From Salinibacterium sp. SWN167 (lineage in GTDB: Bacteria > Actinomycetota > Actinomycetes > Actinomycetales > Microbacteriaceae), in contig NZ_JADYWU010000002.1 in NCBI RefSeq assembly GCF_015864665.1, forward strand, positions 617,462 through 681,461: a stretch of 64,000 nt of DNA. The letters are read 5' to 3'. The stretch's first letter is position 1; the number at the start of each line of letters is the position of its first letter. Shown piece after piece: positions 1-8,840 of this stretch. The translations under genes were made by a program, and so were the position numbers. The notes under the pieces are model-generated. The model was not told the origin of the DNA, did no database searches, and saw only the letters and a program-made list of their open reading frames with translations.

Positions 1-1374
1 GCGCTGCTCGGCTTTCTCGTGATGCCCCTCGGGTGGAATGCGGATGACGCACTCGACCCGCGCAGATTCTCCTACCTGCCCGTCACTCGCATCCGCCTCG
101 CGCTGCTGCTGTTGCTCGCCGGAGCCGCAAGCATCCCCACGGTGATGCTTGCCGGGCTCGCCGTCGCTCAAGTAATCGCGTGGTCGGCGCATCCAGCATC
201 CGCCCTTATCGCTGTGCTCTCCGGAATCATCGTTCTCGTCACGGCCATCGTCGGAGCCCGCCTAGCCAGCCTCATCGCGGCCCGCTACTTGAGCACCAGA
301 CGCTTGCGCGAAGGGTTCGGCATCGTCGCGATCGCGCTCGTGGTTGCCTCGCTGCCGATCGCCGTCATGCTCGCTCTCGCCGACTACCAATCCCAAGTCC
401 TGCCGGCCATCCGCCGCGTTGCCGCAGTAATGGAATGGACACCCCTCGGTGTTGCCTTCAGCGCGCCGGCTTCCGCAGCAGCGGGAGACAGCAGCGACGT
501 TCTGGGCAAGCTCGCCATTGCGGTCGGCTTTTTGATCGTTCTCGCTGCCTGCTGGTACTTCCTGCTGGGCTACGTTCTCTCTCGCCCTGAGCGCAGTGCC
601 GTCGCAACATATCGTTCGGGCCTCGGCTGGTTCCGTCTCATGCCCTCGACCCCATTGGGCGCCATCGCGGCACGAAGCCTCAGCTACTGGGCTCGGGATG
701 CACGCTACTTCGTTGCACTCGCCGCCATCCCCATCATTCCTATCGGCATGGTTGCCGCTCTTCTCGTCGGCGGCATCGGAGCCGACGTGATCGCGTGGAT
801 TCCCGTGCCCGTCATGTGCCTCTTCCTCGGCTGGAGTGCCCACAACGACGTCGCTCACGACAACACCGCACTCTGGACCCACGTCTCGGCCCACACGCGT
901 GGCTCCGACGACCGCTGGGGGCGCATCGTTCCCAACCTGCTCGTGGGCATCCCGCTCGCCGTCGTCGGCAGTATCCTCACGGTACTTATCGTTGGTAATG
1001 GTGAAGCACTACCCGGCCTCATCGGGCTCAGCCTCTGCCTACTCTTTGCGGGTCTTGGCGTTTCCAGCGTCAGCTCAGCCGCCTTCCCTTATGCGGCGCC
1101 ACTTCCAGGGCACGGTGCGTTCATCCAACCTCAAGCGCTCGTCTCGAACGCCGCCACGGTGCAATCGTTCACGTTCGCATTCACGGTGCTATTCGGCCTG
1201 CCGGTCTTGGGAGTCGTATTCTTCAACCCCTTCACCGATCTGCAACCACAGTGGGCAGCCTTCATCGTCGGCTTGGCCGTCGGTCTTGTCGTGCTCGTCA
1301 TCGGCGTCTACTGGGGCGGACGAATCATGGTGCGCCGCGGCCCCGAACTGCTCGCACTCTCCTCACAGAACTGA
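1..1374 (+). CDS. ABC-2 type transporter permease, 5' end cut by window
   Basis: This is the 3' part of a large integral membrane protein. The reading frame is open from base 1, so the true start lies outside the window; the GTG at 19 is only the first possible internal start. The visible 457 residues are dominated by about ten hydrophobic segments, interrupted by charged loops containing DPRRF and ARDARYF. That pattern is common in actinobacterial ABC-2 permeases, which form the membrane half of an ABC exporter and work with a separate ATPase. No ATP-binding motifs are present in this chain, so the partner ATPase would have to lie upstream, out of view. The substrate cannot be deduced. Family assignment is by overall pattern, with moderate confidence. 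Confidence 0.6.
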   Translation, partial: ALLGFLVMPLGWNADDALDPRRFSYLPVTRIRLALLLLLAGAASIPTVMLAGLAVAQVIAWSAHPASALIAVLSGIIVLVTAIVGARLASLIAARYLSTRRLREGFGIVAIALVVASLPIAVMLALADYQSQVLPAIRRVAAVMEWTPLGVAFSAPASAAAGDSSDVLGKLAIAVGFLIVLAACWYFLLGYVLSRPERSAVATYRSGLGWFRLMPSTPLGAIAARSLSYWARDARYFVALAAIPIIPIGMVAALLVGGIGADVIAWIPVPVMCLFLGWSAHNDVAHDNTALWTHVSAHTRGSDDRWGRIVPNLLVGIPLAVVGSILTVLIVGNGEALPGLIGLSLCLLFAGLGVSSVSSAAFPYAAPLPGHGAFIQPQALVSNAATVQSFTFAFTVLFGLPVLGVVFFNPFTDLQPQWAAFIVGLAVGLVVLVIGVYWGGRIMVRRGPELLALSSQN

Positions 1375-1445
1375 TCCAGCACATCCCAAGCCACCTTTGC
1401 GGAAGCAAAGACACCGGCTTGCAGCGACGGAAGTAGAATCGACTC

Positions 1446-1706
1446 ATGGCTGACACCGATATCACTGGCGGCGGAACCGACACTCTCGACCGCGAACTCG
1501 AAGAACTGCTCAACCAAGAGCAGGTCGAAGAGGGCGACCACGAGCGCTTCTCTCACTACGCACCCAAAAACAAGATCATGGAATCGGCGCTCTCGGGCAA
1601 GCCGATTCGTGCGCTGTGTGGAAAGCTCTGGACTCCGGGTCGCGACCCCGAAAAGTTCCCCATCTGCCCAACCTGCAAAGAGGTCTACGAAAAGATGAAG
1701 GGCTAA
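1446..1706 (+). CDS. DUF3039 domain protein
   Basis: An 86-residue acidic protein of unknown function that matches the small actinobacterial DUF3039 family over its whole length. The N-terminal third is Asp/Glu-rich. It is followed by the conserved core (HYAPKNKI, ALSGKPIRALCGK, W.PGRDP) and a closing CPTCKE motif. The three cysteines (LCGK and CPTC) could bind a metal ion; this is inference, as no biochemistry is known to me. It stands alone, 71 bp after the permease and convergent with pncB. The start is the ATG following GTAGAATCGACTC; no strong ribosome site is visible. The length is typical for the family. Confidence 0.85.
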   Translation: MADTDITGGGTDTLDRELEELLNQEQVEEGDHERFSHYAPKNKIMESALSGKPIRALCGKLWTPGRDPEKFPICPTCKEVYEKMKG

Positions 1707-1793
1707 CGCTCCCGCTTTTCTTCGCGATCGAGCGCCAATTGCTCAGCGCTCAGCGCTCAGATCTCAGGACTAACCGATCGCCGGCGGCCGCAA

Positions 1794-3086
1794 TTAGCGG
1801 TAAATCGTGGGAACTACAGGTTCGCCGCGCGACAAGCGGAACGCGGTCTGCGGCAACTCCGCCATCGCCGTTTCACAGTGATCGCGCGCGGCAAGCGTGC
1901 CGCCATCGCCGATCCACTGCTGATCGGCTGTGCCGCCCGTCATGAGCGCAACGTTGAGATCTCGGCCCTCAACATCCGGTCGGCCTTCAGACTCTTGATA
2001 AATCAGTTCCATGGCTGCGACGCCATTGTCGAGCGCGCGCACCGCCGCCTTGTGGCCGCCAATGGTGGCTTTCGCCGCCGACTTCTTGGCGACAGAAATC
2101 CACTCGCCCGCATCGTTCTGATGGGCTACCAACTTGTACACCATCCCTGCGGCGGGGAAACCTGAACCGGTGACCACGGAGGTGCCGACACCGAATGAAT
2201 CGACCGGGGCGGCACGCAGCGCAGCAATCGCGTGCTCGTCGAGGTCGTTGGTGACCGTGATGCGGGTTTTCGTTGCCCCGAGTGAATCCAACTGGGCTCG
2301 AACGGCCGCGACCTGAATCGCAAGGTCACCAGAGTCGATGCGCACAGCGCCCAACCCGGTGCCGGCGACCTTCACGGCCAGCTCGACCGCATTCTCGACA
2401 TCGTAGGTGTCAACAAGCAGCGTGGTCGAGGGGCCAAGCGCGTCAACCTGTGCCTGGAATGCTTCTTCTTCAGAATCGTGCAGCAGCGTGAACGAGTGCG
2501 CTGCGGTTCCCATCGTGGGCACACCCCAGCTTCGGCCCGCTTCCAGATTGCTCGTGGCGCTGAATCCCGCAATGTAGGCGGCGCGAGCGGATGCCACGGC
2601 AGAGCGTTCGCCGGTGCGGCGTGATCCCATCTCCGCAATGGGTCGCCCGTCGGCGGCAGACACCATGCGCGCAGCAGCGGACGCGACAGCGGAGTCGTAA
2701 TTCAACACGCTCAGCGCGAGTGTCTCCAGCAGCACAGCTTCGGCGAAGGAGCCCTCAACGGTGAGCACGGGGGAGCCGGGGAAGTACGCGTCGCCCTCGC
2801 GGTACCCACTGATACCGCCAGTGAAGCGATAGTTGGCGAGCCAGTCGATGGTCGTGGGGCTCACGATGGCATTGCGCGCTAGGAACCCGAGCTCGTCGTC
2901 GCCAAAGCGGAATTCTTCGATGAGTTCGAGCAGGCGTCCGGTTCCCGCAACAACGCCATAGCGGCGGCTGTCGGGAAGGCGGCGGGCAAACACTTCGAAC
3001 ACGCACTGGCGTTCGTGGCGGCCACTGCCGATCGCGGCGTCGAGCATCGTCAGCTCGTATTGGTCTGTTAGCAGAGCGGTACTCAC
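1794..3086 (-). CDS. pncB: Nicotinate phosphoribosyltransferase
   Basis: Cytosolic enzyme of NAD salvage. It joins nicotinate to PRPP to give nicotinate mononucleotide, with ATP hydrolysis. The 430-residue protein begins [18 protein letters not shown], the standard N-terminus of the family, and carries [14 protein letters not shown] and RIDSGDL, segments that line the nicotinate/PRPP site and the PRPP-binding loop. Length is as expected. It is transcribed toward DUF3039 and is divergent from murI, with 72 bp between its start and the likely murI start. Similar pncB-murI-rph-rdgB neighbourhoods are common in actinobacteria (recalled knowledge). No regulator is visible. Confidence 0.93.
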   Translation of the reverse strand: MSTALLTDQYELTMLDAAIGSGRHERQCVFEVFARRLPDSRRYGVVAGTGRLLELIEEFRFGDDELGFLARNAIVSPTTIDWLANYRFTGGISGYREGDAYFPGSPVLTVEGSFAEAVLLETLALSVLNYDSAVASAAARMVSAADGRPIAEMGSRRTGERSAVASARAAYIAGFSATSNLEAGRSWGVPTMGTAAHSFTLLHDSEEEAFQAQVDALGPSTTLLVDTYDVENAVELAVKVAGTGLGAVRIDSGDLAIQVAAVRAQLDSLGATKTRITVTNDLDEHAIAALRAAPVDSFGVGTSVVTGSGFPAAGMVYKLVAHQNDAGEWISVAKKSAAKATIGGHKAAVRALDNGVAAMELIYQESEGRPDVEGRDLNVALMTGGTADQQWIGDGGTLAARDHCETAMAELPQTAFRLSRGEPVVPTIYR

Positions 3087-3158
3087 CCGACCAGCGTACG
3101 CGACAGACCATCACCGTTGTCGGGGAGGGTTCGAGCATCCACCACTACGATTGAAGAC

Positions 3159-3995
3159 GTGACTGATGCACCTATTGGCGTTTTCGACTCCGGAGTCGGT
3201 GGCCTCACCGTAGCCCGAGCGATTATCGACCAGTTGCCGCACGAATCGATTCTGTATGTGGGCGACACTCTGCACTCGCCCTATGGCCCGAAGCCGATTG
3301 CCGATGTGCGCCGCTATTCCCTCGAAATCATGGATCGCCTCGTCGACGATGGCGTGAAGTTGCTCGTGATCGCCTGCAACACGGCCTCGGCTGCGATGCT
3401 GCGGGATGCCCGTGAGCGCTACACCGAGGCGCGCGGCATCGAAGTGGTCGAAGTGATCCAGCCTGCCACGAGGGCGGCAGTGCGTCAGACCCGCAATGGT
3501 CGCGTCGGAGTGATTGGCACCGAGGGCACCATCAAGTCGCGTGCTTACGAAGATGCGTTCGCTGCGGCATCCGGCATCGAATTGTTCACGCAGTCCTGCC
3601 CCCGTTTTGTGGAGTTCGTGGAAGCCGGCATCACAACCGGGCCCGAAGTTCTTGCTGTCGCCGAAGAATATTTGGCGCCGCTGAAGGCCGCCGAAATCGA
3701 CACGCTCGTGCTCGGCTGCACCCACTACCCGCACATTTCTGCCGCGATTCAGTACGTGATGGGGCGGGATGTCACGCTCGTCTCGAGTGCAGAAGAAACT
3801 GCCTACGACGTCTACAACACTCTGGTTGCGCATAATCTGCTGCGCGATTCCACGGAACCCGCGCGCCACGCCTTCGAGGCGACCGGCCCAGACAAGCAGG
3901 GCTTCACTAGTCTGGCTTCCCGCTTCATGGGGCCGAACATCGTGCGCGTCGAGACCTTCGAAACCGGCGCGATTAACTTGCCGCAGCTCCCGTAG
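3159..3995 (+). CDS. murI: Glutamate racemase
   Basis: Converts L-glutamate to D-glutamate for peptidoglycan. The cofactor-independent mechanism uses two cysteines, and both are visible: ACNTASA in the first half and LGCTHYPH in the second. The N-terminal [14 protein letters not shown] is diagnostic. The frame is open further upstream to 3117, but I place the start at the GTG at 3159 (preceded by GAAG), because the residues before it are not family-like and the family motif begins five residues later. That gives 278 residues, the usual size. It is followed, after a 72-bp gap with an 8-bp tandem repeat, by rph and rdgB on the same strand, and probably forms an operon or sub-operon with them. 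Confidence 0.93.
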   Translation: MTDAPIGVFDSGVGGLTVARAIIDQLPHESILYVGDTLHSPYGPKPIADVRRYSLEIMDRLVDDGVKLLVIACNTASAAMLRDARERYTEARGIEVVEVIQPATRAAVRQTRNGRVGVIGTEGTIKSRAYEDAFAAASGIELFTQSCPRFVEFVEAGITTGPEVLAVAEEYLAPLKAAEIDTLVLGCTHYPHISAAIQYVMGRDVTLVSSAEETAYDVYNTLVAHNLLRDSTEPARHAFEATGPDKQGFTSLASRFMGPNIVRVETFETGAINLPQLP

Positions 3996-4024
3996 CGAGC
4001 GCCCCCTCACGAACACCAGATTTC

Positions 4025-4056
4025 ACCGATAGACCGATAGACCGATAGACCGATAG
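4025..4056 (+). repeat. Four tandem ACCGATAG units in the rph leader
   Basis: Four exact, uninterrupted copies of the octamer ACCGATAG lie end to end in the murI-rph gap. They finish 11 bases before the rph ATG. The intervening AGAGTAGAGAC has no strong Shine-Dalgarno core. Short exact tandem repeats in a leader can gain or lose copies by slippage. Whether that changes rph translation is inference. Confidence 0.9.
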
Positions 4057-4067
4057 AGAGTAGAGAC

Positions 4068-4820
4068 ATGACCCGTCACGATGGCCGCGAAAACAACGAA
4101 CTGCGCGAAGTAACAATTGAGCGCGGATGGAGCGACCAGGCTGAGGGTTCGGCGCTTATTTCCTTCGGTAAGACCAAGGTGCTGTGCACGGCATCCTTCA
4201 CCAATGGTGTTCCGCGCTGGATGGCGGGCAAGGGCAAAGGCTGGGTTACTGCCGAGTACTCGATGCTTCCGCGCAGCACGAACAGCCGTATGGACCGCGA
4301 AGCAGTCAAGGGCAAGGTCGGCGGACGAACCCACGAAATCTCGCGCCTGATTGGTCGCAGCCTGCGCGCTGTTGTCGACATGAAGGCCCTCGGCGAAAAC
4401 ACGATCGTGATCGACTGTGACGTGCTTCAGGCCGATGGCGGAACCCGCACGGCAGCGATCACTGGTGCCTACATTGCGCTTGCTGACGCCATCGAGTGGG
4501 GCCGTGAGAAGAAGTTCATCGGAAAGAACTCGAAGGCACTCTTCGATTCGCTCGCTGCCGTGAGCGTCGGAATCATCGATGGCGAGCCCATGCTCGACCT
4601 CGCCTATGTTGAAGACGTGCGCGCCGAGACCGACATGAACGTCGTTGTTACCGGTCGCGGATTGTTCGTTGAGGTTCAGGGCACCGCCGAAGGCGCACCC
4701 TTCGACCGCCGCGAACTTGACTCGCTGCTCGACCTTGCTCTCGCGGGTGGCACAGAGCTCACGGCGATCCAAGCCGCAACCCTCGGCCGCACCACCGCCA
4801 CCACCCACACCGGCGCGTAG
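4068..4820 (+). CDS. rph: Ribonuclease PH
   Basis: Phosphate-dependent 3'-5' exoribonuclease that trims tRNA 3' ends. The 250-residue protein starts [15 protein letters not shown], the near-invariant opening of the family. It carries the core RNase PH fold, including [13 protein letters not shown], the MLPRST segment, and the Arg-rich [15 protein letters not shown] stretch that contacts phosphate and RNA. GVIDGEP-like [15 protein letters not shown] follows, with [18 protein letters not shown] near the C-terminus. Size is typical. The gene is separated by two bases from rdgB, so the two are surely co-transcribed. A tandem octamer repeat sits directly upstream. Confidence 0.95.
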   Translation: MTRHDGRENNELREVTIERGWSDQAEGSALISFGKTKVLCTASFTNGVPRWMAGKGKGWVTAEYSMLPRSTNSRMDREAVKGKVGGRTHEISRLIGRSLRAVVDMKALGENTIVIDCDVLQADGGTRTAAITGAYIALADAIEWGREKKFIGKNSKALFDSLAAVSVGIIDGEPMLDLAYVEDVRAETDMNVVVTGRGLFVEVQGTAEGAPFDRRELDSLLDLALAGGTELTAIQAATLGRTTATTHTGA

Positions 4821-4822
4821 CA

Positions 4823-5452
4823 ATGCGGATCGTTCTCGCCACCCACAACGCCCACAAAGTTGCTGAGCTGCGGCGCATCTTGGGGCCAGCACTCGACGGC
4901 CTCGAACTCGTCGCCTACGACGGGCCCGAACCGGTTGAAGACGGCGACACGTTCCAGGCCAACGCGCTGATCAAAGCGCGGGCCGCCGCTGCCCACACTG
5001 GGCTGCCGGCGTTGGCCGACGATTCCGGAGTCTGTGTTGACGCGCTGGGTGGTGCCCCCGGCATCCACTCGGCTCGGTATGCGGGAACGCGCAACGACGT
5101 CGACAACCTTGAACTGCTGTTGGCAAACATGGTCGGCAGGGATGACCGCGCCGCCCAGTTTGCCTGTGCGGCAGCGTTTGTGGTTCCCACCGGTGTTGCT
5201 GGCACAGCCGTCGCTGCTGGTGCCTCCGAAGCCGAATCTCATGAGTTCGTGGAGCTTGCACTCTGGCCGGGCACCGTGGCAACCGAGCGGAGCGGAACTG
5301 AGGGCTTCGGCTACGACCCGATTTTCTGTCCGGATGGGCAGCCGGGAACATCCGCAGACCTTACTTCTGACCAGAAGGATGCGCTCAGTCACCGCGCCCA
5401 AGCATTCGCCGCGATCATGCCAATCGTTCGCCGTCAACTGCTGGGCGACTAG
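4823..5452 (+). CDS. rdgB: RdgB/HAM1 non-canonical purine NTP pyrophosphatase
   Basis: House-cleaning enzyme that hydrolyses dITP, ITP and XTP to monophosphates so that they are not built into DNA or RNA. The 209-residue protein shows the family signature in order: LATHNAHKVAEL at the N-terminus (substrate phosphate loop), ALADDSGVCVDAL (metal-binding acid residues), GFGYDPIF, and SHRAQA near the end. It follows rph by two bases, a conserved pairing. Slightly unusual is a short Ala/Glu-rich insert (AVAAGASEAESHEF) in the central beta region. There is no sign of damage. Confidence 0.93.
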   Translation: MRIVLATHNAHKVAELRRILGPALDGLELVAYDGPEPVEDGDTFQANALIKARAAAAHTGLPALADDSGVCVDALGGAPGIHSARYAGTRNDVDNLELLLANMVGRDDRAAQFACAAAFVVPTGVAGTAVAAGASEAESHEFVELALWPGTVATERSGTEGFGYDPIFCPDGQPGTSADLTSDQKDALSHRAQAFAAIMPIVRRQLLGD

Positions 5453-5526
5453 TAGCAGCCTGCCGATCAGCGGCGAGTATTTGCACCGCGGTCTCGGTGT
5501 GGAGCGCAACAACGTAGGGTTGAGGC

Positions 5527-6072
5527 GTGTCTGAACATGATGATCCCCACGCAGTAGATCTTGAACTCCCCATCGCAGCCCGCATTACGGCCGCGAGCGA
5601 ACGCCATGGCGAAGCCGTCATTGTCGAACGTGCCGTCTCTCTCATTGAGGGCAACAACGAGGGCAAAGAGTTCCTGCTGATTGTTGGCGGTGAGCATGCT
5701 CAGGGCATCCTCGACGGCGCTCCGGTGCTCTACTGGCCTGAGCTGTGGGGAACGCGCGCGCTACTGCACGCCTGGAATGACAGTGCTGCGGATGCCGTAC
5801 GCGCTGCTCTCAGTAACCAAGCGTGGCGGGTGCGTGAGATGGCAACGCGTGTTGTTGCTACTCGACGACTCGACGCTCGCGAGCAGCTTCTGGCGCTCCT
5901 GACAGACGACACTGCCCGCGTTCGCGCGTCGGCAGCTCGCGCCCTCGGAACGGTCGGTTCGCTCGATGTCGTCGAGGCGATCTCCGAGCTCGTGAAAGAC
6001 GAAGACATTGAGGTCCGCCGCGCTGCTCAGCAGGCCGTGACCGCCATCCGCAAGCGTTCGCCTCAGGAATAG
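5527..6072 (+). CDS. HEAT-repeat protein
   Basis: A 181-residue soluble protein starting at a GTG codon. After a 70-residue N-terminal part without obvious family, it has tandem alpha-helical repeats of about 31 residues. Examples are AWRVREMATRVVATRRLDA, DDTARVRASAARALGTVG and DEDIEVRRAAQQAVTAI, the classic HEAT/PBS-lyase-like pattern with conserved Val-Arg and Ala positions. Such repeats usually form a protein-binding solenoid; no enzyme motif is present. It stands 74 bp after rdgB on the same strand and is convergent with the DedA gene. The partner and role are unknown. Confidence 0.75.
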   Translation: MSEHDDPHAVDLELPIAARITAASERHGEAVIVERAVSLIEGNNEGKEFLLIVGGEHAQGILDGAPVLYWPELWGTRALLHAWNDSAADAVRAALSNQAWRVREMATRVVATRRLDAREQLLALLTDDTARVRASAARALGTVGSLDVVEAISELVKDEDIEVRRAAQQAVTAIRKRSPQE

Positions 6073-6083
6073 CGACTGCTGGC

Positions 6084-6884
6084 CTAGTCGTCGAAGTCTT
6101 GGTTGAAGTCTTTGGGGTGCAGGGCTAGCTTTTCTGCTTCGGCATCGTCGAGAGCCTCGGCGCGGCCCGTTTCGCGCGCCTTTTTCGCTTTGTAGGACGA
6201 GCGGAAGTAGTGGTACGCCGTCGGTAGCACCGTGAGGGTCACAGCGGCGAGCAGGATCAGGTCGATGTACTCGACGATGAAATCGCTGAGCCACGGAATG
6301 TAGCCGAGCAAGTAGCCGCCGAAGGTGAGCCCGGAGCCCCAGATGAGAGCGCCGATCGCGTTGTAGAGCGAGTACTTGCGGTAGTCCATGTGGCCAACGC
6401 CCGCCGCGACCGGTGCGAAGGTGCGCACGATCGGCACGAAGCGCGCCATGATGACGGCGAGGCCGCCGAAGCGGGTGAAGAAAGCGTTGGTGCGTTTGAC
6501 GTTTTCGACGCTAAAGAGACCTGTTTCTTTTCGTTCAAAGATCTTGGGGCCCACTTTGTGCCCAATGAGATAACCGACCTCACCGCCGAGGAAGGCGGCA
6601 AGGCTCACCGCCAAACAGACCCACCAGATGTCGTATTCGATGACGCCGGCAAAGGTGAGAACACCGGTGATGAGAAGCAGCGTGTCGCCAGGAAGAAAGA
6701 ATCCAACGAGCAGCCCGGTCTCGGCGAAGACAATGAATGCCACGCCCAGCAGCGCGAATGCCCCAAACCCGGTAATCAGGTTTTGGGGATCGAGCCAAGG
6801 GATGATGGCGGTGCCTACCAAGGGGTTTTCTCCAGAATCGTCGGCTAGGTGCGCGTAGTCGGCGACGTTAGCGATGTACGTCAC
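6084..6884 (-). CDS. DedA-family (VTT domain) membrane protein
   Basis: Integral membrane protein of the DedA/VTT family. Members are linked to lipid carrier recycling, membrane homeostasis and proton-dependent transport. Several hydrophobic segments are visible, with the family signature FAETGLLVGFFLPGDTLL and, further on, the conserved F.R..P..R mark as ARFVPIVRTFAPVAAGVGHMDY. The C-terminus is charged (KAKKARETGRAEA). The frame is open to 7028, but that would run into the divergent HxlR gene. I choose the GTG at 6884, which gives a 266-residue protein of normal size; no clear ribosome site is visible, so the start remains uncertain. Confidence 0.85.
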   Translation of the reverse strand: MTYIANVADYAHLADDSGENPLVGTAIIPWLDPQNLITGFGAFALLGVAFIVFAETGLLVGFFLPGDTLLLITGVLTFAGVIEYDIWWVCLAVSLAAFLGGEVGYLIGHKVGPKIFERKETGLFSVENVKRTNAFFTRFGGLAVIMARFVPIVRTFAPVAAGVGHMDYRKYSLYNAIGALIWGSGLTFGGYLLGYIPWLSDFIVEYIDLILLAAVTLTVLPTAYHYFRSSYKAKKARETGRAEALDDAEAEKLALHPKDFNQDFDD

Positions 6885-6989
6885 AGAGTAACGCGTGCTG
6901 GAGAGGGTTCGCTGTGGGGGATACCCCCGCTTCTGCGGAAACCCGCGAGCTGCTGCTATCCTTAAGAAAGCAACTATCGAAGGGTCGCC

Positions 6990-7379
6990 ATGAGTCTCGA
7001 ACACAGCACCGATCACGATCATCTCCACGTGGGCAATGTTTTTTCGGCCACGTGTCCGTGCCGTGATTTGTTGGATGTCGTCGCCAGCAAGTGGTCAGCC
7101 CTCGTGATCGGGGCCCTGTTAGGCGGACGGATGCGCTTTGGCGAGCTTCAGCGACACCTCGACGGAATTTCGCCGAAGGTGCTCACGAGCACGCTGCGCA
7201 AACTCGAAGATTACGGAATCGTTGAGCGCGAAGTGTTCGCGGAGGTTCCTCTTCGCGTGGAATACACCCTGACCCCACTCGGCCAGGATGCAGGAGTGCC
7301 GCTCGAAGCCTTGCGGGTCTGGGCCGAGTCACAACTCGAGCACGCCCAGCGCACTGAGGCAGCACGCGCACTCGTCTAG
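6990..7379 (+). CDS. HxlR-family transcriptional regulator
   Basis: A 129-residue winged-helix DNA-binding protein. The HxlR core is complete: CPCRDLLDVVASKWSALVI near the N-terminus (with the conserved cysteine typical of redox- or electrophile-sensing members), FGELQRHLDGISPKVLTSTLRKLEDYGIVERE as the recognition helix-turn-helix, and RVEYTLTPLG as the wing. It lies 93 bp upstream of a medium-chain reductase on the same strand, and an HxlR regulator beside an oxidoreductase is a recurrent arrangement, so it probably controls that gene. Two cysteines spaced C-P-C could make it thiol-responsive; that is inference. Confidence 0.9.
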   Translation: MSLEHSTDHDHLHVGNVFSATCPCRDLLDVVASKWSALVIGALLGGRMRFGELQRHLDGISPKVLTSTLRKLEDYGIVEREVFAEVPLRVEYTLTPLGQDAGVPLEALRVWAESQLEHAQRTEAARALV

Positions 7380-7472
7380 ACACTTACCTCGGGGTAACTT
7401 GCCTCCCTTGCGGGTCACCACTATGAGCGGTTTAGCGTGGTGGCACACGCCAGCGATCACGCAAAGGACCCC

Positions 7473-8504
7473 ATGAACACGTCCGCTTTCTCCCCCTTCA
7501 GCATCGGCTCAGTAGCCCCAGCCGTCATCACTCGCACCGGCGGACCGATTGAGAGCGAGGGAAGCCTGGTCGACTCAGAGCTGACCGTTGACGCACCAAC
7601 CGGCCACGACATCCTCGTGGAAGTTGCTGCAGTTTCGGTCAACCCCGTTGATGTCAAAGTGCGGGCTGGCGGAGAAGTAGCCGATCGTGTGCTCGGATGG
7701 GATGCCTCCGGTGTTGTTTCCGCTGTCGGACCCGACGTGACACTGTTCCAGCCGGGCGATGAGGTTTGGTACGCGGGAGACATCACTCGCCCCGGAACCT
7801 ATTCGCGGATGCACCTGGTCGATGAGCGCATCGTCGGCCGCAAGCCGTCGAGCCTGAGCCACGCTGAAGCGGCAGCAATGCCACTGACGACCATCACCGC
7901 CTACGAGGCGCTCTTTCACAAGCTCAAGCTCACGCGCGCCAGCACGGGCACTTTGCTCGTTCTGGGAGCCGCTGGGGGAGTGGGGTCGATCCTCATTCAA
8001 CTCGCCAAGGAATTGACCGGCGTGCGCGTAATCGCAACAGCATCGCGCGACGAAACCCGGGCATGGGTGACCGAGATGGGGGCGGATGCCGTCGTCGACC
8101 ACCGCGGCGACCTCGCAGCGAACGTTGCTGCGGTTGCCCCCGAGGGCGTGGACTGGGTGTTCACCTCGCAGACCGGCACGAACCTGCCCGCGATCGTCGA
8201 GCTCATCAAGCCGTTCGGCGAGATCGTCGCCATCGATGACGAGGCTGGTCTCGACTTGCTCTCGCTCAAGGGCAAGGCCCTCAGCTGGCACTGGGAACTC
8301 ATGTTCACCCGCTCCGCTCAGCACACCGCCGACATGGTGCTGCAGCACGAGTTGCTCACTGAGGTTGCAGCTCTGATGGATGCCGGACGCATCCGCACTA
8401 CGCTCACGCGCACCTTCAGCCCGCTCAACGCGGAACAGCTGCGGGCCGCCCATGCGCTCGTCGAGACCGGCGGAGCCATCGGCAAGACGGTAGTCGCTGT
8501 TTGA
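7473..8504 (+). CDS. Zinc-free MDR-family NAD(P)H:quinone/enone reductase
   Basis: Medium-chain dehydrogenase/reductase of the quinone-oxidoreductase type. It has a GroES-like N-terminal domain (VNPVDVKVRAGG, GWDASGVVSAVG) and a Rossmann domain with LVLGAAGGVGSILIQLAK for NADPH. The catalytic-zinc ligands of true alcohol dehydrogenases are absent, as expected for enone or quinone reductases. The frame extends upstream to a GTG at 7437, but AAAGGA sits five bases before the ATG at 7473, so I use that start (343 residues). It is probably induced through the HxlR gene just upstream. The physiological substrate is unknown. Confidence 0.87.
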   Translation: MNTSAFSPFSIGSVAPAVITRTGGPIESEGSLVDSELTVDAPTGHDILVEVAAVSVNPVDVKVRAGGEVADRVLGWDASGVVSAVGPDVTLFQPGDEVWYAGDITRPGTYSRMHLVDERIVGRKPSSLSHAEAAAMPLTTITAYEALFHKLKLTRASTGTLLVLGAAGGVGSILIQLAKELTGVRVIATASRDETRAWVTEMGADAVVDHRGDLAANVAAVAPEGVDWVFTSQTGTNLPAIVELIKPFGEIVAIDDEAGLDLLSLKGKALSWHWELMFTRSAQHTADMVLQHELLTEVAALMDAGRIRTTLTRTFSPLNAEQLRAAHALVETGGAIGKTVVAV

Positions 8505-8530
8505 GTGAGCACTACACGGAGTGCTCTATT

Positions 8531-8615
8531 TGGTGCGGAAGGCGGGACTTGAACCCGCACGCTCGAAAGCACAGGAACCTAAATCCTGCGTGTATACCAA
8601 TTTCACCACTCCCGC
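8531..8615 (-). tRNA. tRNA-Leu (anticodon UAG)
   Basis: Read on the minus strand, the sequence starts GCGGGAG and ends CTTCCGC-A-CCA, giving a seven-pair acceptor stem with one G-U pair. The anticodon arm is CAGGA-TTTAGGT-TCCTG with TAG at positions 34-36, so it decodes CUA/CUG leucine codons. A long variable arm, as in class II tRNAs, follows (TGCTTTCGAGCG region), and then GGTTCAAGTCC as the T-arm. The CCA end is encoded. Length is 85 nt. Confidence 0.97.
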
Positions 8616-8825
8616 TGGCCGGATAATCTTATCGCGACTCGGACGACTGTGTTTGCGCCTATGGGATTGCTTCAACTTTGCTGTGCACGGCCCCGTCGGC
8701 CCCGCCATCCTCGTGTTAATGGAGGTGGAGGGTGTAATTTATGAAGTGTCTTCCCTATGGAGACGACGTCCGCGATTGCGCCTTCCAAGAGCCCTGTGAG
8801 CCACAGCTAGCGCATCGCACGAAGC

Positions 8826-8840
8826 AAGGAGAGCGACATT
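8826..8840 (+). promoter_or_regulatory. Shine-Dalgarno AAGGAG followed by ATT start codon
   Basis: A full AAGGAG (8826-8831) is followed by six bases and then ATT (8838-8840) in frame with the dioxygenase. The upstream in-frame stop is TAG at 8808, and no ATG, GTG or TTG lies between that stop and TTG at 8985. The spacing is ideal for an initiation codon at the ATT. Confidence 0.75.

Noticed and set aside
8757..8810. 17-codon leader ORF in frame with the dioxygenase (ATG to TAG)
   Set aside because: As a gene: no ribosome site before its ATG and no attenuator-like hairpin behind it; kept only as part of the ATT-start observation.
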